This document shows positions 43,261 through 57,059 of a stretch of DNA of 64,000 nt, piece by piece. The translations under genes were made by a program, and so were the position numbers. The notes beneath the pieces were generated by a model. The model searched no databases and was not told where the DNA came from. It saw only the letters and a program-made list of their open reading frames with translations. How positions within the stretch are numbered: position 1 is the stretch's first letter; each line of letters begins with the position of its first letter. This DNA comes from Xestospongia bergquistia (taxonomy: Eukaryota > Porifera > Demospongiae > Haplosclerida > Petrosiidae). The DNA lies in the NCBI GenBank assembly GCA_963965975.1, contig OZ014422.1, positions 5,541,155-5,605,154 of the forward strand, given 5' to 3'.

Positions 43261-43724
43261 ATGCCTTTATGTTAAATACCTAAGTCAAAGAAAAAGTTTG
43301 AAAGTCTAGCAGAAACTCCCGACACATTGGCTGGGACAGTTGGAAGCAAAGCCAAGTTCAAAATCCTTACACTGAACTGTTTGTATTTTAATTGCTAAGA
43401 TACCATTAGTTAATTCAAATGTATAATTAGTAAAAAGATTATAGTACAAAAAAACAAAATATATAAAAATTACCAGTAAGGAAAGTAAAATACCAGTTGT
43501 AGTAATGTGAATATTAGCAAATACATACATTTTATCTGGAGATAATTGAGTTTATAGGTCTGGGTACAGCAGTACATTTAGCATCTCAAAAAAACTGATA
43601 ACCCAAGCAACATCATGTGGAGGTGGTACTTACTACATTGTTATCTACACTATTTGAGGAAAAGAGATATGAATTAAATACAATGTACTTGGAAAGTCTT
43701 TGGATTTACTAAATGATCTACACT

Positions 43725-46700
43725 ATGGAGTTCTTGATTCAATGCTGACACTGTAAAAATATTGTTAAAACTTACTTTAGACTGAAGGTCTTGATTCAAT
43801 GCTAACACTGTAAAGACATTGTTAAAAACTTACTTTAGACTGGAGGTCTTCATTCAATACTGAAACTGTAAAGACATTGTTAAAACTTACTTTAGACTGG
43901 AGGTTTTGATTCAATACTGACACTGTAAAAACATTGTTAAAACTTACTTTAGACTGGAGTTCTCGATTCAATGCTGACACTGTAAAGACATTATTAAAAA
44001 CTTACTTTACACTGGGGTTCTTGATTCAATGCTGACATCGTCAAAACATTGTTAAAAACTTACTTTACATTGGAGTTCTTGATTCAATGCTGACACTGTA
44101 AAGACATTGTTAAAAACTTACTTTAGACTGGAGGTCTTCATTCAATACTGAAACTGTAAAGACATTGTTAAAACTTACTTTAGACTGGAGGTTTTGATTC
44201 AATACTGACACTGTAAAAACATTGTTAAAACTTACTTTAGACTGGAGTTCTCGATTCAATGCTGACACTGTAAAGACATTATTAAAAACTTACTTTACAC
44301 TGGGGTTCTTGATTCAATGCTGACATCGTCAAAACATTGTTAAAAACTTACTTTACATTGGAGTTCTTGATTCAATGCTGACACTGTAAAGACATTGTTA
44401 AAAACTTACTTTACACTGGAGGTCTTGATTCAATGCTGACACTGTAAAGACATTGTTAAAAACTTACTTTAGACTGGACATCTTGATTCAATGCTGACAC
44501 TGTAAAAACATTATTAAAAACTTACTTTTAACTGGAGTTCTTCATTCAATGCTGACACTGTAATGACATTGTAAAAACTTACTTTAGACTGGAGTTCTTG
44601 ATTCAATGCTGACACTGTAAAGACATTGTTAAAACTTACTTTACATTGGAGTTCTTGATTCAATGCTGACACTGTAAAGACATTGTTAAAAACATACTTT
44701 AGACTGGAGTTCTTGATTCAATGCTGACACTGTAAAGACATTGTTAAAAACTTACTTTACATTGGAGTTCTTGATTCAATGCTGACACTGTAAAGACATT
44801 GTTAAAAACATACTTTAGACTGAAGGTCTTGATTCAATGCTGACACTGTAAAGACATTGTTAAAAACTTACTTTAGACTGGAGGTCTTGATTCATTGCTG
44901 ACACTGTAAAGACATTGTTAAAAACATACTTTAGACTGGAGTTCTTGATTCAATGCTGGCACTGTAAAGACATTGTTAAAAACCTACTTTATACTGGAGT
45001 TCTTGATTCAATGCTGACATTGTAAAGACATTGTTAAAAAGTTACTTTACACTGGTGGTCTTGATTCAATGCTGACACTGTAAAGACATTGTTAAAAACT
45101 TACTTTAGACTGGAGGTCTTGATTCAATGCTAACACTGTAAAGACATTGTTAAAAACTTACTTTATACTGGAGTTCTTGATTCAATGCTGACATTGTAAA
45201 GACATTGTTAAAAACTTACTTTAGACTGGAGGTCTTGATTCATTGCTGACACTGTAAAGACATTGTTAAAAACTTACTTTACACTGGTGGTCTTGATTCA
45301 ATGCTGACACTGTAAAGACATTGTTAAAAACTTACTTTAGATGGGAGTTCTTGATTCAATGCTGACACTGTAAAAACATTGTTAAAAACTTACTTTAGAC
45401 TGGAGGTCTTGATTCAATGCTGACACTGTAAAAACATTGTTAAAAACTTACTTTAGACTGGAGGTCTTGATTCAATGCTGACACTGTAAAGACATTGTTA
45501 AAGACTTACTTTAGACTGGAGGTCTTGATTCAATGCTGACACTGTAAAAACATTGTTAAAAACTTACTTTAGACTGGAGTTCTTGATTCAATGCTGACAC
45601 TGTAAAGACATTGTTAAAAACTTACTTTACACTGGTGGTCTTGATTTAATGCTAACACTGTAAAGACATTGTTAAAACTTACTTTAGACTGGAGGTTTTG
45701 ATTCAATGCTGACACTGTAAAGACATTGTAAAAACTTACTTTAGACGGGAGTTCTTGATTCAATGCTGACATTGTAAAGACATTGTTAAAAACTTACTTT
45801 AGACTGGAGGTCTTGATTCAATGCTGACACTGTAAAAACATTGTTAAAAACTTTAGACTGGAGTTCTTGATTCAATGCTGACACTGTAAAGTCATTATTA
45901 AAAAACTTACTTTAGACTGGAGTTCTTGATTCAATGCTGACACTGTAAAGACATTATTAAAAACTTACTTTAGACTGGAGTTCTTGATTCAATGCTGACA
46001 CTGTAAAGACATTGTTAAAAACTTACTTTACACTGGGGTTCTTGATTCAATGCTGACACCGTCAAAACATTGTTAAAAACTTACTTTAGACTGGAATGCT
46101 GACACTGTCAAAACATTGTTAAAAACTTACTTTACACTGGGGTTCTTGATTCAATGCTGACATCGTCAAAACATTGTTAAAAACTTACTTTACATTGGAG
46201 TTCTTGATTCAATGCTGACACTGTAAAGACATTGTTAAAAACTTACTTTAGACTGGAGGTCTTGATTCAATGCTGACACTGTAAAAACATTGTTAAAAAC
46301 TTACTTTAGACTGGAGTTCTTAATTCAATGCTGACACTGTAAAAACATTGTTAAAAACTTACTTTAGACTGGAGGTCTTGATTCAATGCTGACACTGTAA
46401 AGACATTGTTAAAGACTTACTTTAGACTGGAGGTCTTGATTCAATGCTGACACTGTAAAAACATTGTTAAAAACTTACTTTAGACTGGAGTTCTTGATTC
46501 AATGCTGACACTGTAAAGACATTGTTAAAAACTTACTTTACACTGAGGTTCTTGATTCAATGCTGACACCATCAAAACATTGTTAAAAACTTACTTTAGA
46601 CTGGAATGCTGACACTGTCAAAACATTGTTAAAAACTTACTTTACACTGGGGTTCTTGATTCAATGCTGACATCGTCAAAACATTGTTAAAAACTTACTT

Positions 46701-47300
46701 TACATTGGAGTTCTTGATTCAATGCTGACACTGTAAAGACATTGTTAAAAACTTACTTTACACTGGAGGTCTTGATTCAGCACTGACACTGTAAAAACAT
46801 TGTTAAAAACTTACTTTAGACTGGAGTTCTTGATTCAATGCTGACACTGTAAAAACATTGTTAAAAACTTACTTTAGACTGGAGGTCTTGATTCAATGCT
46901 GACACCGTAAAGACATTGTTAAAGACTTACTTTAGACTGGAGGTCTTGATTCAATGCTGACACTGTAAAAACATTGTTAAAAACTTACTTTACACTGAGG
47001 TTCTTGATTCAATGCTGACACCGTCAAAACATTGTTAAAAACTTACTTTAGACTGGAATGCTGACACTGTCAAAACATTGTTAAAAACTTACTTTACACT
47101 GGGGTTCTTGATTCAATGCTGACATCGTCAAAACATTGTTAAAAACTTACTTTACACTGGGGTTCTTGATTCAATGCTGACATCGTCAAAACATTTACTT
47201 TAGATTGGAGTTCTTGATTCAATGCTGACACTGTAAAGACATTGTTAAAAACCTCCTGTACACTAAACTTCCTTGTTTCAACATCAACAATGTAAAAATA
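43725..47300. repeat. 58-base minisatellite, about 60 copies
   Basis: Tandem units built from ttcttgattcaatgctgaca, ctgtaaagacattgtt and aaaaacttactttagactgg. Variant units (tttacactgg, gacatcgtcaaaac) are interspersed, and blocks of several units recur (about 43850-44090 again at 44130-44370; a short-unit block near 46085, 46605 and 47045), so the array has grown by copying groups of units. On the minus strand most units contain tttacag followed 32 bases later by gtaagt. Confidence 0.95.
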
Positions 47301-47799
47301 TTTTCAAAAACTTACCATCTTGACTCACACTGTAAAGTAGTGTTAAAATGTTGGTTGTATAGTATCATATTATGATAGTATTCACTTACTTCTCTAACAA
47401 ACCTGTTTCCATTAATAATGATAAAAACTAGCAAATAAAAAACAAGGCCCGAAGATTGAAATTTACAAGTAAGCTCATTAAATGGTACATGCTATATATA
47501 GACTTTTAACTATTTAAAGCAGTCGTAGGTAAAATTTATGCCCAATTTGAATGCTCGACTGAAGCTATCTTTGAAAAACTGTATCTGACTCAAAAATTTT
47601 CATCATTGTCCACAATTAGAATGAAGAAAATGAAAAAGAAACAAAGCTTACAAACAACATAAAACTGTCTTTATTGAACAAAATCATGCCCGATTCAAAA
47701 GCTGTATAGAAAGAAAATTCCGCCAGATTTAAATAACGTTATATATTTGAATTTGCCAATGCCACATTATCATAGAAAGCTGTCTTAATGCCTGATTTC

Positions 47800-48125
47800 A
47801 GAAGCTGTCTTAATACAGAAGCTGTCTTTAATGCCCGACTTCAGAAGCTGTCCTTAATGCCCAATTTTCAGAAGCTGTCTTAATGCCCAATTTCAGAAGC
47901 TGTCTTTAATGCTCGATTTCATAAGCTGTCTTTAATGCCCAATTTCATAAGCTGTCTTTAATGCTCGATTTCATAAGCTGTCTTTAATGCCCAATTTCAG
48001 AAGCTGTCTTTAATGCTCGATTTCAGAAGCTGTCTTTAATGCCCAATTTCAGAAGCTGTCTTTAATGCTCGATTTCAGATGTTTTCTTTAATGCCCAATT
48101 TCAGAAGCTGTCTTTCAAAACTGTC
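47800..48125. repeat. 27-base tandem repeat
   Basis: About a dozen copies of agaagctgtctttaatgccc / aatttc, alternating with variants carrying gctcgatttc. The bases between the 58-base array and this one (47300-47800) contain diverged traces of both, with no coding signal. Confidence 0.88.
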
Positions 48126-49485
48126 TTTAAGGCTTATGTGATGCTAACAGACTAAATAATTGTTGAAATATGAAACAGATTAGAAGACTTGTAAACTTGC
48201 TTGAAGAAGCTCTCGAAACTAAGGCAGCAGTTTGCAATGATAGCAAAACATACAATATAGAACAATAGAAGCTAGTCCTCTTGCGCTGAGGTAAACTAGC
48301 TTCTACAATACATTATATATTAGGACTTCCATCTCCTTATAATGAACTGTATTAGTGCCTAGTTCTGTTATAGAATGTAGTAGTACAGTTACTGTCACAT
48401 AGCGTACAGTTACTAAACAAAAAGACAAGGTAACTCACAGTTTTGAAGGAAGACAAGCAAGACAAGACAAGACAAGCAACAACAACAATAAAATAAAATA
48501 AATGACACAGTGGTGAATGTGGACATAATACACCCAGTAAAAGCTGGGGAAAAACTAGACCCGGTAAAAGCTGGGTAAAACTAGACCCAGTAAAAGCTGG
48601 GTAAAACTAAGGTAACCCAGAAAAAGCTGGGTAAAAAAAGATGGACCACAAAAAACTAGCCTACATGCTCAAAATGTATCAATTATCTAGACCTAAAAAA
48701 ACTAGGACCACATGATACCTTGTCGATCATGCACTCCTATCAAAAACTAGATGACCCAGTCTATAAAACCTAAGTGGTGGCTCAGTCTACAAAAACTAGA
48801 TGGCCCAGATACCGTCAGGGTCAAAGCCAAGCTGTGGACCAGAAATGACTCTCTACCGAAGCGAACACACAGTGATAACCCAACTAAGCACAAACAAATC
48901 CTTTAGATACAGCGGTGCATCAACAAATGGACTTGTAACAGTTCATAGGGAGATGGAAGTCTATATTGTCATGTGTCGTTAACATGCAAGTCTTCACTTT
49001 AGTCCATCATATGTATGTTGTCCATCATGCAACTACCCAATACATGAGACAGTGTACACTACATACATGAACAGACTTACAGATTACCATAATATTCAAC
49101 AACATAACATCCCTCAATAGAGAAAGTCGAGAACAACAAATCCTCTGTAGAGTACATCATGCATTCAATGATATCCATACCAAGAGACAGAGATAAGTGA
49201 CACAATATCTTGTGATAGAATTGTCATTATCCTATATAGAAAGAAAATAAATAAACTATTGAAGAATAAAGTGCATCTGTTATGTGTCAAAGACTAAAAG
49301 GGAGAGCTATGCATAGAGTTGTCTTAAAAAGCTGACTATATAATATTAGTAAAGAAATATGACTTATAGATATAACTGACTAAAGGATTCCTTACAGGCT
49401 GTATGATATCAGAGAAAATGGCAGTAAGACACCAAATGGCTAGATATCATTATAACAATAGGTAGGGCTGTACAATTAGGCTCCT
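48126..49485. repeat. gene-poor stretch with small repeats
   Basis: Holds a hairpin at about 48266-48305 (tagaagctagt / actagcttcta), five copies of acccagtaaaagctgggtaa (about 48530-48635), and later looser aaaaactaga-type repeats. Short open frames are not supported. No gene recognised. Confidence 0.55.
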
Positions 49486-49551
49486 TTAAATATATTCAAC
49501 ATGAATAAGCTCTATAACTAAATATGACATATTATAATAAAAGTCACTTAC

Positions 49552-49725
49552 TTCATCATCTTTTCTCAAACTGACATTCCAAAAAAGTAAGTAGCTGTTC
49601 TTTCTAGAATCCAATTTAAGAAAATGGGCGCCAATTCTTCTTACAATCTGTCCTCTATGGGTTTTGCAGCTCTTCAATTGGTGAAAATGGAACACAACTG
49701 AATGCAACTTGCAGTTTTTATACCA
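49552..49725 (-). ncRNA. candidate minus-strand first exon with TATA box
   Basis: On the minus strand a ggtataaaaac TATA-like box (49714-49724) lies just below a gcgcatgctcagt NRF1-like half-site, and about 135 bases further on a perfect donor gaa/gtaagt is found at 49551. The stretch is open in one frame (RRIGAHFLKLDSRKNSYLLF) but has no ATG after the TATA box, so it may be noncoding. It would read into the 27- and 58-base arrays. No homology recognised. Confidence 0.3.
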
Positions 49726-50260
49726 CATTTTTCCCGGGTTAATACTGAGCATGCGCAGTGAGAACATAACCTGAGTGACTGGATTGAAAAACTGGACTTA
49801 CCAGTGCTACGTTTATTTTTTTAGGAAAAGGATGTATTGATAAGTACAATGTATGATGTTATCAGAAATCAAAGAATTTGATTGGTCAGTAAAATGTGAA
49901 CCTTCCCTGTTTCAACAAAATTTAACATAAAATATTGAACGATTATAATAAAAAATTATGCATGACTGTTCTTTAATTTAGATAACAATAAACCATAGGA
50001 AAGTTCAATAGGAATTAACAATGGTAATAATTAAGCTAAAATAGACCCACCAACATTTTGCCTTTTCAAACCTAACAATGGGATTGACAATCTAGAACTA
50101 GACCCTCAATTTTGATCATTGCAAAATACATTATACATGTAACAAATAAAATCTACCAACCATTTTAAAACTTAACAAGAAAAAATTTCTATGAACAATT
50201 AGAAACAATTTCTGGCACAACCCTCCCCCTCCCCCTCAGACTTTCTTTTTTTCTCTACAG

Positions 50261-51454
<1,194 letters not shown>

Positions 51455-51480
<26 letters not shown>

Positions 51481-51934
51481 GCACCATGCTGACTTAAATC
51501 TTGTAACAAGTAATGGATGGACACCTCTTCAGATAGCCAGCGGTAGAGGGCATGATAAAGTAGTAATTGAGTTAATTAAGAGCAATGTTAATGTCAATTT
51601 TCAAAGCCCAATTGGGATTACAGCACTGCATTTGGCTAGTAGTTTTGGTCATGGCAGCGTTGTTACTCTTCTACTTGATGCTGAAGCAAATCCTCATCTT
51701 GCAGATAGTAATGGTATGACACCTATAGTGTATGCTAAACGATGTTTGTGAGAATCTTTTAAAAAAGTTTCTCAGGGGAACAAGATGATGCTTGGTCATT
51801 CATTAGCCAGTTCAATTGGTTCTGATGGGACAGAAAGTTCAATTGATGGAGATGAAGAAAATCTTGGTGACTTTCAATATGAAGAACTTGAGAATACAAT
51901 GCGATTTTTTGACTCAAGAACAGTAGCATATTAA
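51455..51934 (+). pseudogene. ankyrin-repeat fragment
   Basis: Joined directly to the KMO remnant. One frame encodes about three ankyrin repeats (ADLNLVTSNGWTPLQIASGR, GITALHLASSFGHGSVVTLL, NGMTPIVYAKRC) to a TGA at 51749. The same frame then continues past the stop with an acidic, Ser-rich tail (SSIGSDGTESSIDGDEENLG) to TAA at 51932-51934. No start codon or intron is obvious. It may be a second pseudogene piece or the 3' part of a chimeric transcript. Confidence 0.65.
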
Positions 51935-52272
51935 ACAATTTAATAACTAAATGTTTTTATGATTAAATTTTTATATTAATTATCTGCAACAACTTGTTTA
52001 TATTAATTTTGTTACATTTCTTAACAAGTTTAATTAACAATATTGTATATCTCCTTATTATAACAAATTCTATGATTTTATTTCTCAGTTTATAATTAAA
52101 ATTTTAAGCACAAAAATGCTCAAAAGTTTTAATTTGTAATTTTGGAGATATTGACATCTATAAGCTTCAAGTTCTTCAGAGGACCAGGAATTATTACTGT
52201 TATCCATATATAGCAAGTCATCTTTAGAGTGAGTGATACAAGAACGTGAACACAAGAATTGAAATGCTAAAC

Positions 52273-52276
<4 letters not shown>

Positions 52277-52335
<59 letters not shown>
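52277..52335. repeat. (AT)n microsatellite
   Basis: Pure ta/at run beside the foldback element. The open frame across it on the minus strand is a shadow. Confidence 0.95.
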
Positions 52336-52341
<6 letters not shown>

Positions 52342-52364
52342 CATATATACACACATACAGACCT

Positions 52365-52817
52365 GATTTGCAAAAAGGGACCACTTCTGTCAAAACATTT
52401 GTGACCTGATTTGTGAAAAAAAACACTGTTAAAACATATCAAAAAACACACTGTAAAAATTAAATTGTTATTTTAACAATTACTTTGTAGTTTACATCAG
52501 TGGGTTACTATGGAATATAGAATTTTTGTGAATTACTCATTGTGTAATTTGTTGGCATGTAAAAGTACAACATACCGAGAAAATACACAATGAGTAATTC
52601 ACAAAAATTCTATATATCATAGTAATCCACCAATGTAAACTACAAAGTAATTGTTAAAATAACAATTTAATTTTTACAGTGTGCAGTTTGCATACATATA
52701 GAATAGTTATGCATATATAGCAACTGTATGGACACAAAACTGCGATGTTTTAGATGTTTAACAGTGGTTTTATCACAAATCAGGTCACAAAATGTTTTGG
52801 TCCCTTTTTTGCAAATC
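52365..52817. mobile_element. foldback / MITE-like element, about 450 bases
   Basis: Long inverted repeat. The left end atttgcaaaaaggga matches tccctttttttgcaaat-type sequence at the right, and inner arms match closely (attaaattgttattttaaca, aattactcattgtgt with acacaatgagtaatt) around a loop of about 40 bases near 52546-52584. The arms have some insertions in the right copy. No transposase inside, so a non-autonomous element. Confidence 0.78.
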
Positions 52818-53461
52818 ATATATTAAGTCAGTTAGCTTACTGTTTTTCTAAATGTCTCAAATTTGTAATTAAGCTTTAGTCAGATCTGCTAATATAAATC
52901 CTCTTCTCATCTTATTGTGAGTATCCCAAATGCCCCTGTAATCACTATATACATATTTACAACCAGTATTAATCTAATGATGTACACAAAAAGTACAAAG
53001 CTGGAAAGAAACATGAAGACTATATATCAAAGGTAGTAATCTCATACTGAGCTAGCCTAAAAGATACTACCCACTCATTCATGTACATGCAGAGTATATC
53101 AATTGTATATTCATATTTTTACTGTTCTAAGCAAAATATTACCAAAAGTAGAGGACATAAGTCAGTCTACTAAAAACATGCTGAAGACGTTTAGAGCAAT
53201 GTAGGTCAATTGGTTAATGTATTATGTACAACAGAGATCTGTACATATTGATTTGAATTTGATCATGTATATAGAATCCTATGAAGTTGCATATGACTAT
53301 GTGCAATATGTGCTCAGCAGACAATTCAATTAATTATTGTAATGTTACTATTTTTAGATCACTTCCTACTGAGCATGCTCATAACTTGGTTTTGTAGATA
53401 TATAACATGATCGTTAGAAGGTCTTCCACACAATCTCGCTGCTGGAGGGTATATAAGAAAA
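52818..53461. other. intergenic before the second SRCR block
   Basis: AT-rich, with no coding sequence found. A gtatataag box lies at about 53449, only a dozen bases before the ATG, so it is unlikely to be the TATA box for that start. Confidence 0.5.
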
Positions 53462-56400
53462 ATGGCCCTTTTACTGGTACTTGCTGCAACTTTTCTTGCC
53501 CTGACTAATGGTATGTAAGTTTATCATGTGTGCAATTGTGAGTTATTTCAATGCATATCCTACACATACCCTATTAAGAGATGTACATATGTATATTTCA
53601 CTTTTTGTCTGAATAAGCGTTCACAAAATATTAATAAAGTCATTTTACTAGTTCATTGATGAAAATTTAAAGTTGACTTTGTTAAAGTGTTAAGTTGCAC
53701 TCGTTAATATTATACATAATTATGTGTTTGTTGCAGGAAATCCATACTTTGCTATTTGTATTGTTAATATTTTAGAGTTTTGGTAGTATGCATGAATCAG
53801 TTAAATAGAATTATGAAATTACAGCTAAAGTTGTAGTCACTACATGCTTTAATACAGTAGACAATGTTAATGCAGATCAGGGTAAATGTCTAGCAATTAC
53901 AATTTTGCAGGTTTTTCTCTATATTAATTACACAAACATCTAAATTCCATAGCAGATTATAGCACTACAGCTGTTAAAAATAATGAATTATCTTTCTTGT
54001 TGTGGTTACTGTTATTGAAAATTATAATACAGTTATGTAAATACAATCAACTCATTATTAGCTTATATTTCTAAGTGTAGTTGTATTGAAGAAATATACA
54101 TTTGTTTCTACATGTAGTTTATAGCCCAGTCACAATGACTGTATTACAGATACAGTGTGTTGTTATGTAAAAGAAGCCTCATGGCTACAGGTCCAAGGTT
54201 TCTTTACTCGTAGCATACTGTAATGTGCATTGCAGTATAATTCTGTTTGGGCTATAAAATGTTATACCATAAAAGTTTGAAGTGATGTTACAAACTGAAT
54301 CTCATGATTTCAGGTTATGTTTTAGGTCTAAGCACATCATCAGCACTTTGAATGAATGCTGACTATGTTATCATATCACAATTCCACTTATTTAGTTTGT
54401 AGTGATTTCATTTCCTATATTTTGACCTCCTGAATAACTAGTATGTAGTCATTACATTTTCTTACTTTGACCTCTGAATGACATAATAATAGTTACTGGG
54501 AATTATAGTCTGTAGTTGACCTGAATGAGGTTGTATCAGTTACTGGCAATTATAGCATGTACTTTGGATACCTCACTGGTACTATACGATAGTGTTAGTT
54601 CCTATTGGCAGGTGTAATGACAACTCTGTAATGTTTAAAATATGAATATTATTATCACATCCTTATTAGACTCATGTGTTACTCACCACATGTCCAACAC
54701 AACTATTTATCTATTATAGTGTTATTCAAATAGATTGGTTGATTAATGTCACTTGAGTTCCACCAAATTTTGATTATCTACTTGCTATGGAATTTCACAG
54801 TTTATGTAGGGATAGCCTATTATAAGTTCCTTAGGGACAACTCTTGCACACAATGACACAGCAAAGCTACCATAGATTACACAGTGACAGTTCTAACATC
54901 TATGAATATCATTTGTCCAAATGTATTAGTTGATCTAATCTATCTATGATTTTTTATGTTGCATAGTATGCAGGACACGCAGTTAATTATAAAATCAATA
55001 AATGTTCTGTTTAACATCTCACTGAAATTAGATGACTAGATTTATTGTATAATCTTTCCATCCACAGCTCAGACAATTGGTGATGGCACACTACGACTTG
55101 TCATCAATAGTCAGAGCACCATCTATTATACCTCTGGTATTGTTGAGGTCTACTACAATAATACATGGGGCACTGTTTGTTCTACCAGTACCTTTGGACA
55201 GACTGAGGCTGATGTTGTGTGTCGTCAACAAGGTTTTACTGGTGCTAGCAGTTACTCCACTGCTGGTCAACAGAGTTATGGAACTGCTCGCAACAGCATT
55301 GTATCCAGTGTAAACTGTGGTTCAGTAACTAACTATCTAGTTCTCTTCCAGTGTGATGTGACTTTTATGTCTGATGCATGCTTGCCATCTAATGCTGTCA
55401 CTGTCAACTGCTGTAAGAAAAACGTATAAATAAAATGACTTTGTTCTTGTTAATTTACAACTTAATCATATATCTATAATTTAAATTGAGGCAATTCACT
55501 ATAAAACTAATAGCTTCATTTAACCAAATATGGTAATACAGGTTGCATGTAAAGTAAGCGTCATACTTCTTTCATGTCTAATGTACTATCAGATTGACTA
55601 AACTTACTAAGATACTATCAGAATGAGTGTTTAGTCTGATAATGCATTCGGAGTGAAAATAATATGACATTTACTTTAATACAACCTATATAAAGCATAT
55701 ATTGGTTGAATCAACCAATTAAGTTGTTACTGTGAGTGTAATATTTTTCTTTCTCTATAGTATCCACAAGAATTTGGGACAGTGCTTATTCTGGTCAACT
55801 ACGTCTCCAACGAGGTCAATATTCCAGTGAAGGACTTGTAGAGGTCTATTGCAATGGACAATGGGGTACAATTTGTAATGATTTTTTTGTTAAACGCTCT
55901 GCAGACACCATTTGTAATCAGCTTGGCTACACTGATGCATTGAACTATAATAACCTAGCTATGTAAGTCTTTATAGTTAAATACACCAAATAATTATTCT
56001 CTATACTAGAACTGGCAATACATCTCAACCTATTTGGTTAACTAATGTAGCTTGTAGTTCGGTCTATAGCTGCCTGTCCACATGTCGATCATGTACATCT
56101 ACTCAAGTTACAAATTGTAATCATAATGAAGATATTACTGTCCGATGCAGTAAGTTAATAATACACACTTTGTTGCTATTTTTATCCTAATATTCTCTAC
56201 ATCTAGATTATGATAGTGATGGAAACCAAAGTGATGGAAGGACAAGCACTTGTGATTGTAAGTCTGTTTAACTTTAATTACACTATGTTATGTTATTACA
56301 CTTTAATTACCTGTTTATTTTTTCTGTTTAGTCACTGATCTTGCAAATGCAATTGCTAATCTTATTGGTATTATTGTTGGTGTCATTATTGGGTTCATTG

Positions 56401-56486
56401 TTCTTGTTGTCATCTGTGCTACTCTTCCAATCTGTATTTGTTGCTGTTTGGGTGTTGGTATTGGTGCCGCAGCAGCTAAAGCTTAA
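53462..56486 (+). CDS. two-SRCR membrane protein, Cys/Gly/Ala tail
   Basis: Signal exon 53462-53510 (MALLLVLAATFLALTN). The first intron is unusually long (about 1.56 kb). SRCR1 is one exon (55068 to about 55412; [22 protein letters not shown]), nearly identical to those at 36260 and 57718. SRCR2 is split (GQLRLQRGQYSSEGLVEVYC, ADTICNQLGY, PIWLTNVAC, CLSTCRSCTS). Stalk exon with one Cys (DYDSDGNQSDGRTSTCD), transmembrane segment LIGIIVGVIIGFIVLVVICA, then ICICCCLGVGIGAAAAKA: clustered Cys that could be palmitoylated and almost no cytoplasmic tail. Confidence 0.87.
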
Positions 56487-57059
56487 AGCTTAAAACAGCA
56501 ATGAAATAAACTTTGCTATTTTTAGGTGTAGATAGTATTTTAGCTTGTTTTTAGAATTAAGTTTTGTAGTGTGACTAAAATACTTATTTCTGAATTGAGT
56601 ATCGAAAAAAATTTTTAGAACATAGTTAATAATTTTATTATGTGGGAGGTGATTTATGATCAGAATTAATAATATTTAATTATTTGAGGTCTTCATAGAC
56701 TGTCCAATAACAATGTATAACATAATAGGCTACATATGCTTTTTGAACATCTGCACAACATTAAATTATATCAGGAATACAAGTAGCTTGCTAAAAGTAC
56801 ATACTTAGCATCATCCTAATATCTTGAAGATCTTTCTTATCTATTAAAATATTTGAAATAATTGTTACATTTATTGTTCTTTATAATTAAACTGCACCAA
56901 TGAGTGTGTGCTGTGCACAATATACTATCTGACTATTTTTAATGACAATGTTACTATTTTTAGAACATCCATGATTACACATGATAATACTGTACCATGC
57001 CCACTATATAGCAACACTCATCTAAGCTATAGCTAACCTTGGAGTAGAGTGGAGAACTG
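56487..57059. other. intergenic between SRCR genes
   Basis: AT-rich 3' UTR and promoter. No coding sequence seen. Confidence 0.5.

Noticed and set aside
43725-47300. CRISPR-like array
   Set aside because: Units are near-identical along their whole 58 bases with no unique spacers, and the context is an animal genome; it is a minisatellite.
48800-48982. Short ORF of 60 residues
   Set aside because: Lies in small-repeat DNA with no splice context, homology or composition signal.
52085-52426. Minus-strand ORF with poly Ile-Tyr
   Set aside because: Most of it is the (AT)n run and the foldback arm.
55077-55313. Open frame MVMAHYDLSSIV... and its twin at 57751
   Set aside because: Out-of-frame shadow of the SRCR1 exon, whose other frame carries the conserved cysteines.
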